From Clostridiales bacterium (GTDB lineage: Bacteria; Bacillota; Clostridia; Oscillospirales; CAG-272): 64,000 nucleotides of DNA. The first letter of the stretch is position 1; every line of letters starts with the position of its first letter. Positions 17,422-24,678 of this stretch are shown here, piece after piece. The notes beneath the pieces were generated by a model that was given only the letters and a program-made list of their open reading frames with translations, searched no databases and was not told the origin of the DNA. The stretch is taken from contig QALR01000013.1 in NCBI GenBank assembly GCA_003150035.1, positions 1 through 64,000 of the forward strand. Direction: 5' to 3'. The translations under genes were made by a program, and so were the position numbers.

Positions 17422-18225
17422 TTATAAAAGTTCGGGACGATGGAGCGCAAAGTCGATCGCCTGCCGCATAGAGAAAAGTCGGCATTCCGCCTGTCCGACG
17501 AATCCGATTTTCACGGAACCTGTCTGTGCTTCAAAGGCGACACCGATTGAGGGAAACCGGTCGGCATCGAAATCGGTGTCATAAAACCATTTCCAAAGTG
17601 CTACTTCGTTTTCTGAGACGGAGGCTCCCATTTTGACGGACTGCTTTGAGAGCTTCGTCTCCGCATAATGGAGCGCAGAGCAGCGGTTATACCCAACGCC
17701 GAGGAGCAGGACTTTGGCGTCCATCTGCAGACCTTTCCCGATCGGAGAATCGTCGCCGAACTGCGGGGTCAGTGCATGATCCGCCGTTATATAAGCGGCA
17801 TCTCTCCCGCAGGCACAAAAGGAGGTCTGCGGATGAGCGGAACGCAGAACCCCCGGGTAATGTCGAAAGCATTCCGCGATGGCACCCACTCCTTCGGAGG
17901 GGGACTTGTCCCTGTCAAATGGAGGCATGGTTTCCCGGATAGCGGCATGCCATGCTGCCGGTACCGGTGGCGCTTCCCATTCGGCAGGGTCGGAATTACC
18001 GGGTGTATGTGCGGGCATGACGACGGTTCCGTTCTTTCCCACCGCATCAAGCAGCGCATTGCATACGGCCACCTGTCCTCCGCAGACCCACCCTATGGCA
18101 GAAAGCGAGGAGTGGACAAACAAAGTATCTCCCGAACAGACGCCGAGCTTTTGGAGATCCTTTCGGAGACGGTCGTAGGTAATGGGGGTGCTTGTGATCT
18201 TTATGATGTCCGATTCGCTTGGCAT
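17422..18225 (-). CDS. AAC(3)-family aminoglycoside N-acetyltransferase-like protein
   Basis: The 267-residue protein belongs to the antibiotic acetyltransferase (AAC(3)/YokD) family, which is not GNAT. Signatures are GDTLFVHSSLSAIGWVCGG near the N-terminus, VVMPAHT, RSAHPQTSFCACG, and the active-site region LLLGVGYNRCSALHYAE with its conserved His. Such enzymes transfer acetyl from acetyl-CoA to an amine. Chromosomal homologues without resistance activity are common, so a resistance role is not implied. AAAGGA lies before the ATG. It is embedded between ybeY and era with gaps of 26 and 40 bases, so it is probably expressed with ribosome-biogenesis genes; this slot is unusual for the family. 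Confidence 0.87.
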   Translation of the reverse strand: MPSESDIIKITSTPITYDRLRKDLQKLGVCSGDTLFVHSSLSAIGWVCGGQVAVCNALLDAVGKNGTVVMPAHTPGNSDPAEWEAPPVPAAWHAAIRETMPPFDRDKSPSEGVGAIAECFRHYPGVLRSAHPQTSFCACGRDAAYITADHALTPQFGDDSPIGKGLQMDAKVLLLGVGYNRCSALHYAETKLSKQSVKMGASVSENEVALWKWFYDTDFDADRFPSIGVAFEAQTGSVKIGFVGQAECRLFSMRQAIDFALHRPELL

Positions 18226-18251
18226 GGATATCCTTTCACGGCAGCCCTGTC

Positions 18252-18731
18252 TTATGTACGAGTAGCACCGATTTTGGTCAAGATTTTTTCCTGTGTTTGA
18301 TTCATATAGACCTCATCCTCTGCGGCGCTCTCATGGTCGTAGCCGAGCAGGTGCAGAGTGGAATGAACGGCCAGAAAGGCGAATTCCCGCTCCGGGGAGT
18401 GTCCGTATTCCTGCGCTTGCGATATTGCTTTTTCCGCGCAGATGACAATATCGCCGAGCAGGACGGCGCCGTTTCCGGGATCGATATCTCCCGCTTCCTC
18501 TTCCCGCGCCATCGGGAAGGAAAGCACGTCGGTGGGCTTGTCCTTGCCGCGATAAGAAAGGTTGAGCGCGTGGATTTCCTCGCTGTCAACAAAGCTTACG
18601 GAAATTTCGGCAGGATGGGGAAACGCTTCCTCACGCAGCGTTTCCGCTACTGCCCGGCGCACGAGCGCGCGTATGGCGGGGGTGATACTTACGACTTTCT
18701 GCCGGTTTTGAAAATAGATGGCATGTTTCAT
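18252..18731 (-). CDS. ybeY: rRNA maturation endoribonuclease YbeY
   Basis: The 159-residue metalloprotein has the family zinc motif HSTLHLLGYDHE (H-x3-H-x5-H). Upstream lie the conserved LNLSYRGKDKPTDVLSFPM and LLGDIVICAE. YbeY takes part in 16S rRNA 3'-end processing and 70S quality control. Its ATG overlaps the phoH stop by four bases (ATGA), so translation is coupled. Length is normal for the family. Confidence 0.95.
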   Translation of the reverse strand: MKHAIYFQNRQKVVSITPAIRALVRRAVAETLREEAFPHPAEISVSFVDSEEIHALNLSYRGKDKPTDVLSFPMAREEEAGDIDPGNGAVLLGDIVICAEKAISQAQEYGHSPEREFAFLAVHSTLHLLGYDHESAAEDEVYMNQTQEKILTKIGATRT

Positions 18732-19747
18732 TTGTCTCTGTCCTTTTTGGCGACATGGTATTTTTCGCTTTTGGCTCGCCTTTCTCGTTCGTATTTTTCA
18801 TAAGCGAGGATGATTCGCTGGACCAGCTTGTGGCGCACGACATCGCGTTCGGTAAATTCATGGATGGCGATATCTTCGATGCCGCGCAGGATTTTCATTG
18901 CCTCAACAAGCCCGGAGCGCGTCCCGCGCGGAAGGTCAGTCTGTGTGATATCGCCCGTCACGACGGCTTTGGAGCCGGAGCCGAGCCTTGTGAGAAACAT
19001 TTTCATCTGCTCCGGCGTTGTATTTTGTGCTTCATCCAGAATGATAAAGCTGTCGTCGAGCGTGCGTCCGCGCATATAGGCGAGAGGCGCGATTTCGATG
19101 GTGCCGCGCTCGATGTGCTTTTGATAGGTTTCCGCGCCGAGCATTTCAAAGAGCGCGTCATGAAGCGGGCGCAGGTACGGATCGATTTTGTTCTGCAAAT
19201 CTCCCGGCAGAAATCCAAGCTTTTCTCCGGCCTCGACGGCGGGACGGGTCAGAATGATACGGGAAACCTGCTTATTGCGCAGCGCCTTGGAGGCAGCGGC
19301 GACGGCGAGAAAGGTTTTTCCCGTGCCCGCGGGACCGATGCCGAGAATAACGGTGTTTTTTTCCATCGCCTCAATATATTTTTTCTGTCCGAGCGTCTTG
19401 GCTTTGATCGGTTTTCCGCGGGTCGTGACGCAGATGCAGTCGTCGCCAAACCGCTCGAGCGGCTCGCCGCCTTTTACCATGGAAATGACGTATTCGACGC
19501 TTTGCTCGGAGAGGTCGCTTCCCATTTCTGTCATGTTTTTCAGATATTCCATTGCCGTATAAGCGGCGAGCACCGAATCGCTGTCCTCGCCCCGGATGAC
19601 GACGGCATCTCCAGCGGTTTTTTCCGTGTCGCGATTGGCAATGGAAACCCCAAAAGCCTTTTCCACAGCGGCGATGTTGCGATCAAAATTGCCGAAGAGC
19701 GTCGCTGTTTGCAGTGCTGTATCGGTGAGAAGTGTTTTTTCGTACAT
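18728..19747 (-). CDS. PhoH-like ATPase
   Basis: The 339-residue PhoH family ATPase carries the Walker A GIGPAGTGKTFLAVA, followed by RPAVEAGEKLGFLPGD, the Walker B region FIILDEAQNTTPEQMKMFLTRLG and VVTGDITQTDLP. The N-terminal ~110 residues form the KH-like region of PhoL-type proteins. The phoH-ybeY-era order points to a role in RNA processing or ribosome maturation. AAGGAG precedes the ATG at 19747. It follows a glycosidase-like gene by 31 bases and overlaps ybeY by four. Confidence 0.94.
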   Translation of the reverse strand: MYEKTLLTDTALQTATLFGNFDRNIAAVEKAFGVSIANRDTEKTAGDAVVIRGEDSDSVLAAYTAMEYLKNMTEMGSDLSEQSVEYVISMVKGGEPLERFGDDCICVTTRGKPIKAKTLGQKKYIEAMEKNTVILGIGPAGTGKTFLAVAAASKALRNKQVSRIILTRPAVEAGEKLGFLPGDLQNKIDPYLRPLHDALFEMLGAETYQKHIERGTIEIAPLAYMRGRTLDDSFIILDEAQNTTPEQMKMFLTRLGSGSKAVVTGDITQTDLPRGTRSGLVEAMKILRGIEDIAIHEFTERDVVRHKLVQRIILAYEKYERERRAKSEKYHVAKKDRDK

Positions 19748-19778
19748 AGCTACTCCTTATCTTTTCTTTACGTCTTGC

Positions 19779-21482
19779 TTAAACTTGAAGCAGTTTGTTT
19801 TCCGCCGCCTCGAAAAAACGGGGATCTCCCTTGCCGTTTCTGCAAAGCTCGTCCCAGATTTCATAAACGGCAGCGTTCCACCCCTGGTTGGCCTTGACGC
19901 CGTTTCCCTGAAGCGTATGCATATATTCATGGGTCGCGCCGTCGTAGTCGAGGTCGATGAAAAGCCGCCAGATCATGTTATCCACCGCATCCGGCGCGCC
20001 GTGCAGATAGGCGTCGATATGGAACAGCATCTCATAAATATGGTAGGAACCTCCGTTGGCATATCGCCCGAGATCCATTTTTGCCATTTCTGGATGGATA
20101 TAACCATACGCGCCATAGGCTTCCATCGGCAAATATTCACCGTCCGGGGCGGATACGATTTTGGTTCCGTAAGGCGTTTTCGCCTTGCTTTCCATGATGC
20201 GGCGGTATGTTTTGCGTACCATTTCGTCCGGCAGGAAGGTGTGTCCGAACAAAATAAAATGAAAAAGATCACCGACCGCAAAATCCAAGGCGAGATACGG
20301 CTTTTTCTCGCTCATAGGGATGTATTCGCCGTTGTAAAGCGAAAGATAGCGGTTGATTGCCTTTTTATATGTGTCATAAATTTCAAATCCCAATTCCTTT
20401 GCGGCGCGCAGCGCACAGACGCAAAGCCCCTGTGAATAGGAATCCAAATCGTCAAATTCAAAGCAGCAGATATCAAACCAGTTGCGGAAGGCACCATGCT
20501 CATCACAGTTGGGATAATAGCCTCCGTCGGTATGTTTGGAAAGACAAGCCATCATGATATCATACGCTTTGCGCGCAAGCTCTCGGTTAAAGGAACCTCC
20601 CTTTTTCACAATGCGGTATGACCAAATCAGATAAATCAAGGAATTTTCCGCCTGCTTCAGCCAGTCCTCGCGAAAGGCAAGATAGCACTGCATTTCCATA
20701 TCGACAGGGAGAATCCACGTTTGATAGAAAGAATCTCTTACGTATTGGCAGTTAGCGTATTGAATGCCCGCGACAATCCAATAATCGCTTGTTCCGGATT
20801 CGTTGCGGCGATAGTGCATGTAGTTGCTGGCAAACGAAACGGCGTGGTAGGCCCTGCCGCAGCTGTCTCCCCAGACGTTGTCGATGGCGAGAAAGGCTTC
20901 CCGTCGGATCGCTTTCAGCGAGGCGGCCTCGCAGCTTTTTATGATGAATCGGAAGGTGTGTGTTTTCCCGCCGCCGATTTCGTGAAAATACGGAGGAAAA
21001 TGATCTCCCTCAAAATTCGGAGAGCCTCCGGGGTCGCCGGAGGAAAGAAAAAATTCGCCGGTTTCTGGAAGAAAATGTTGCGTTGTGTAATTGTCACAGT
21101 GGCCGGGATGGTCGGAGATAAAAAGGTTGGTTTTGCCTTCCCTGACCACGGCTGCCATTGGCACGGCGCTGCTGTCCATCTTAAACTGATAATTACGGTA
21201 GTCGTGCGGACTTTGCCGCAGAAGCTGCTCATGCTTGCATGGGCCGTTAAAGGAGTAAAGCGTGCCGTCTCCGCTTCCGTAAAGGGAGAAATAGCATGCC
21301 GCGCTCCCTTCCGCCGCGGCAGTAAGCGTCACAAGCACGGCATCTCCTCTTGCAGAAAAAACCGCTGTGACGCGGATTTTCTGACAGCATTGTTCCCATA
21401 CGGCTTCATCCGGAAAGGGTTCTTTAATATCAAAAAGCGGATACGTACCACTTTTATCGTGCAAAAGAACTTTATATATCAT
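19779..21482 (-). CDS. Uncharacterised protein with glycosidase-like helical barrel
   Basis: A 567-residue protein that I do not recognise with certainty. The first ~190 residues are strand-like (VLVTLTAAAEGSAACYFSLYG, THTFRFIIKSC). The remainder shows repeated aromatic-rich helix pairs (SFASNYMHYRRN, YQTWILPVDMEMQCYLAF, SLIYLIWSYRIV, HEYMHTLQGNGVKANQGWNAAVYEIW) as in (alpha/alpha)6 glycosidases. Acidic residues in FEFDDLDSYSQG and DLDYDGATHEY could be catalytic. There is no signal peptide. AAGGAG precedes the ATG. It lies between yqfD and phoH with short gaps, so it is probably co-transcribed with sporulation and ribosome genes, an unusual neighbour. Function unknown; the fold is inferred from pattern only. 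Confidence 0.6.
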   Translation of the reverse strand: MIYKVLLHDKSGTYPLFDIKEPFPDEAVWEQCCQKIRVTAVFSARGDAVLVTLTAAAEGSAACYFSLYGSGDGTLYSFNGPCKHEQLLRQSPHDYRNYQFKMDSSAVPMAAVVREGKTNLFISDHPGHCDNYTTQHFLPETGEFFLSSGDPGGSPNFEGDHFPPYFHEIGGGKTHTFRFIIKSCEAASLKAIRREAFLAIDNVWGDSCGRAYHAVSFASNYMHYRRNESGTSDYWIVAGIQYANCQYVRDSFYQTWILPVDMEMQCYLAFREDWLKQAENSLIYLIWSYRIVKKGGSFNRELARKAYDIMMACLSKHTDGGYYPNCDEHGAFRNWFDICCFEFDDLDSYSQGLCVCALRAAKELGFEIYDTYKKAINRYLSLYNGEYIPMSEKKPYLALDFAVGDLFHFILFGHTFLPDEMVRKTYRRIMESKAKTPYGTKIVSAPDGEYLPMEAYGAYGYIHPEMAKMDLGRYANGGSYHIYEMLFHIDAYLHGAPDAVDNMIWRLFIDLDYDGATHEYMHTLQGNGVKANQGWNAAVYEIWDELCRNGKGDPRFFEAAENKLLQV

Positions 21483-21538
21483 TCCTTCATTCTCCTTGTT
21501 TTTGAAATCTGGCGAACGGTTTGAGGGCGGTATTGCGA

Positions 21539-22717
21539 TCAGCCCGTTTCAATTTTTACTTCCTCGGCGATGTTAAGGATACATTCTACCTCTTCCCGCA
21601 AAACGAGACGGTCCCCGCTTTCAGAGATGTGCGTATGTCTGGCAAGGATCTCTGCATTTTCAAGCTCAGCTTCGCTTATCTTGTAGAGCTCTTCATAAGC
21701 GCGTGCGAGCGCCTCGGATTCTGTCAAGGTTTTTTCCTGCCATTCGTATTCCGCATAGGTCGTTTCCCGAACAAAAACAGGAAGTTTGATTTTGCCGAAG
21801 AGATAGACGCGTTTTTCTGTTTCTATTCTATCACAATTCTCATAGGAAATGCTATCCTTTCCGAAAAGATTTAACGTTTTTGAAAAAATTTTTACGGATT
21901 TCTGCTTTTCAAAGCTGCCTGTATAGACTTTTTCTGTCGTTTGATAAGGGATTTCCACGGTATAAGTGAGCGTGACCCTTGCCGTGACCTCGCCGCGTGC
22001 ACGAACAAGACGATAGCCGAGCGCATTGGAGTCGATGATGCCGCTGACAAGCAAATCGCCCTTTTTGACGATTTGCCCGCGTGCCACAGCAGCAACGCCT
22101 CCTGTAACCTCCAGTGCCTCAATTTGTCCATCGAATGCCGCCACGAGATTGGAGGGCGCCTGCGTGTCGATGGATGTGGCATCTTCACTTCTTTCTCTCA
22201 CCTCTACGGCGGCGACTGTGCCGCGCAGATTCAGGCTGATCCAAGAAAGCCCGTCGACGTCGAGAATCATTTTCTGCTCGATTTTTTCCGTGTCAAGCGA
22301 AGGGATGTAGGCGCCGAGCTTTACGCCGTTTTCCTCCAAGGCGTCAAGAATTTCCTTGTCTGAAAGATGCTCTGTGCCGGTAACGGTGATATCCCAGACG
22401 AAAAAGGACGAGCAGATGATAAGCGCGAGAGCGAGAATCGCTCCTGCAGCAAGACCGATTCTCCCCTTGTAGCGCCGGAGAACGGCGAAAAGTCCGCAAA
22501 GCTCCCGCCTCTCCCCGACGAACCTTTCCTCCGCACGCAGCCGCCGATATCTTTTGAAGTCGGAAATGAACAGACAAAAAGACAAAGTCCCGTTTTCATT
22601 TTCCAGTCCGTGGAAGGGAATGTCCTGCGAGATGAGAAAATCGAGCGCGGATTTTCCGTCGGTTTCCGCCAAGGTTATCCGATAATAGCTTCTGATGAAG
22701 TGAAGGATATGTTCCAT
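21539..22717 (-). CDS. yqfD: Sporulation protein YqfD
   Basis: The 392-residue YqfD/SpoIV-like membrane protein has a cytoplasmic N-terminal part (MEHILHFIRSYYRITL), a single membrane helix at about residues 90-110 (GAILALALIICSSFFVW) and a large extracytoplasmic region. That region holds ITVTGTEHLSDKEIL, a FtsQ/POTRA-like start, and later QIVKKGDLLVSGIID. The family is needed for efficient sporulation in Bacillus and is expressed in the mother cell. AAGGAGG precedes the ATG. It lies 53 bases after yqfC, the classic pair. Confidence 0.93.
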   Translation of the reverse strand: MEHILHFIRSYYRITLAETDGKSALDFLISQDIPFHGLENENGTLSFCLFISDFKRYRRLRAEERFVGERRELCGLFAVLRRYKGRIGLAAGAILALALIICSSFFVWDITVTGTEHLSDKEILDALEENGVKLGAYIPSLDTEKIEQKMILDVDGLSWISLNLRGTVAAVEVRERSEDATSIDTQAPSNLVAAFDGQIEALEVTGGVAAVARGQIVKKGDLLVSGIIDSNALGYRLVRARGEVTARVTLTYTVEIPYQTTEKVYTGSFEKQKSVKIFSKTLNLFGKDSISYENCDRIETEKRVYLFGKIKLPVFVRETTYAEYEWQEKTLTESEALARAYEELYKISEAELENAEILARHTHISESGDRLVLREEVECILNIAEEVKIETG

Positions 22718-22770
22718 ATCTGCCTCCTTTTTGCCGTATACGGCGTATGGGTCCGAACTTTTCTCCGGCC

Positions 22771-23025
22771 CTATTCAAAGATTATGGTTTCGATGATGCC
22801 GCGGAACATCAGCTTTTTTTCTCCCGCCCAACACATGATAAGTCCTTTGCCCGCCACTTGAAGATACCCTTCTCCCGTTTTGACACGGATTCTCTCCCGG
22901 CTGTATTCGTCAATGCCGAGAACGCCCGTCACCAGCATTTCACACCGCTCGGCTATCTCGATCGTTTCATGGGGAAGAAGCGGCGCCCTCGGCGGTCTTT
23001 CGGCTTTTGTTTTCTTGATTTTCAT
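22771..23025 (-). CDS. yqfC: YqfC-like (YabP/YqfC family) sporulation protein
   Basis: The 84-residue small protein of the YabP/YqfC family shows CEMLVTGVLGIDEYSRERI, VKTGEGYLQVAGKGL and the end LMFRGIIETIIFE. The start at 23025 is fixed by GGAGG upstream; an in-frame ATG at 23085 lacks a ribosome site. The gene heads the long leftward operon and is directly followed by yqfD, as in other spore formers. The divergent neighbour is ylbJ, so the 190 bases between probably hold sporulation promoters, which I could not assign by eye. Confidence 0.92.
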   Translation of the reverse strand: MKIKKTKAERPPRAPLLPHETIEIAERCEMLVTGVLGIDEYSRERIRVKTGEGYLQVAGKGLIMCWAGEKKLMFRGIIETIIFE

Positions 23026-23218
23026 AAGTTGACCTCCGCCAGAAAAAATACCCGTTTGCGCCATGTCGGGGGATTTTTCCTGCATATTCCTGCATATACT
23101 GAAACTCGATAGAAGAAATCCGCTTTTTGATGCGGCGTCCCGGCTGGATACACGCTTTTTCTGTATACGTATCCGTGAGATTATGAGAAAAGTCTACTAT
23201 AAAGGAAGAGCCTAGGGG

Positions 23219-24397
23219 ATGGCGTCATCCCGGCGTGCGCAAATGAACTTCTCTGGCCTCGGGGGACTTTTCTTCTTTCCTATTTTTATGCGGGAGGTGT
23301 CGTCAATAAAACCAAACAGAACGAGTTTTTCTGTCTTGCTCTTAGTCATGCTTTCTCTTTGGCTGATGGGCTTTTCCTTGTTTTCGCCGGATGTTGCCGC
23401 TGCGTCTGCCGTGCGTGCTCTCTCTCTTTGTGCGGGCTCGGTCGTGCCGTCGCTCGCCGTTTTTGTAATAGGTGCAAAAATTCTTATCAAGACAGGTTTT
23501 TGCGAGAAACTGGCGAGCTCCCCGATAAGACGCCTTTGTCCGTATCTCGGGATGTCCTGTGCAGGGTTTACCGTCTTTCTCATCGGTCTTGTTTCTGGCT
23601 TTCCGATGGGGGCAGTGACGGCATCCGAGCTCGTCCGGCGCGGGAGCATGACAAAGGAAGAGGCGAGAGCTCTCATGCCGTTTTGCAACAATGCCGGCCC
23701 CGCCTTTGTTATCGGAACCGTTGGCGCCGCCTTTTTCGGTTCGGTACGAATCGGCGGAGCTTTGTTTGCTGCGCAGACAGCGGCATCCGTCACGGCGGTT
23801 CTTCTTACGGCAAAGAAGAGAAGGGCGGTCGTCTTTTTTTCCGCCACCGCTGCGTCTGCCTCTTCGCCGCAGACAAAAGAAGGGGCGGCGGCGCGTATTG
23901 TTGCCTCCTCCGTGGCAGAAGGGGCCGCGGCGCTGCTGTCCGTTTGCGGCTTTGTTGTTTTCTTTTCGGTGCTGTCGGACTCTTTGCTTTCGGCTTTTTT
24001 GGCGGTCAGATGGGAAATCCCATCGGTTTTCAGCGCTGCGTTGCGAGGACTTTTGGAGATTTCCGGCGGCTTCGCAGCACTTGGCGCGGTGCGAGAGCTT
24101 TCCCAACCTGTGCTATTTGCTCTGTCTGGGCTGATGCTTGGTTTTGGGGGGCTTTCCGTTTGGATGCAGGCGGCGGACCGCGCCAGCTCTGCGGACATTT
24201 CTTTAACGGGATATTTGACCGGCAAAGGGCTTTGCGCCTTACTTTGTGCGTTTTTTGCCGTTCTTTTCGGCGCTCCTCCATGGAAAATTCCGGCAGCGTT
24301 TGCCGTGATTTTGGTGATTTTTTTGGGGCTCAGTGCCTTTTTTGCTGTCAACTATATAAAAAATCAGGGATTTTTCAAAAAAAGGGTGGAAAAATAG
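23219..24397 (+). CDS. ylbJ: YlbJ-like sporulation integral membrane protein
   Basis: The polytopic membrane protein of up to 392 residues has the nucleoside-recognition (Gate) fold of YlbJ/SpoVV. Features are RALSLCAGSVVPSLAVFVIGAKILI, FLIGLVSGFPMGAVTASELVRRG, the conserved FCNNAGPAFVIGTVG and a second gate-like half ending in a hydrophobic tail. In Bacillus YlbJ is in the mother-cell outer forespore membrane and is needed for dipicolinic acid uptake. The start is uncertain: the ATG at 23219 has AAAGGAAG 11-13 bases upstream, but internal starts up to about residue 24 are possible. It is divergent from yqfC. Confidence 0.88.
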   Translation: MASSRRAQMNFSGLGGLFFFPIFMREVSSIKPNRTSFSVLLLVMLSLWLMGFSLFSPDVAAASAVRALSLCAGSVVPSLAVFVIGAKILIKTGFCEKLASSPIRRLCPYLGMSCAGFTVFLIGLVSGFPMGAVTASELVRRGSMTKEEARALMPFCNNAGPAFVIGTVGAAFFGSVRIGGALFAAQTAASVTAVLLTAKKRRAVVFFSATAASASSPQTKEGAAARIVASSVAEGAAALLSVCGFVVFFSVLSDSLLSAFLAVRWEIPSVFSAALRGLLEISGGFAALGAVRELSQPVLFALSGLMLGFGGLSVWMQAADRASSADISLTGYLTGKGLCALLCAFFAVLFGAPPWKIPAAFAVILVIFLGLSAFFAVNYIKNQGFFKKRVEK

Positions 24398-24447
24398 AAA
24401 GAGTTGCTGTATAATAGGAGCGTAAAAAATGGCGGGGAGGGGATATT

Positions 24448-24678
24448 GTGTTCGGGAAACAAACACCGGAAGAAAAAGCGGAATTAGAAAAATTTTGTGC
24501 CTTCTGTGAGTTTGGAACGCCGGTCCCCGGCGTGGACGGCGATGTGATTTGCATCAAGAAAGGTGTTGTCAAAGAAGATTTCGTTTGCCGTCGTTTCCGG
24601 TATGACCCTCTGAAACGAGATCCGAAGCAAAAGCCGCCTCTTCCCGAACTGGAAGCGGTGTCGCTTGATGATGACTGA
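24448..24678 (+). CDS. Small four-cysteine protein of unknown function
   Basis: A 76-residue protein with Cys17, Cys20, Cys35 and Cys47 (CAFCE, VICIKKG, FVCRRFRYDPLKRDP). The spacing would suit a zinc site. The RxFRYDPLKR tail is, to my recollection, found in similar small clostridial proteins, but no function is known to me. The start is GTG at 24448, preceded by GGGGAGGGG. Its end overlaps the mutS2 start by 14 bases, so the pair is translationally linked. Confidence 0.75.
   Translation: MFGKQTPEEKAELEKFCAFCEFGTPVPGVDGDVICIKKGVVKEDFVCRRFRYDPLKRDPKQKPPLPELEAVSLDDD

Noticed and set aside
18755..19897. Plus-strand frame of 380 codons opposite phoH
   Set aside because: Antisense shadow of the clear PhoH family gene, no ribosome site.
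23077..23096. Direct repeat TTCCTGCATA twice in tandem in the yqfC-ylbJ gap
   Set aside because: Only ten bases per unit and two copies; could be chance. A partial sigma-E-like -10 (CATATACT) here is not matched by a -35.
23212..24351. Minus-strand frame of 379 codons opposite ylbJ
   Set aside because: Thr/Ala/Lys-rich shadow without motif; ylbJ on the other strand is well supported.
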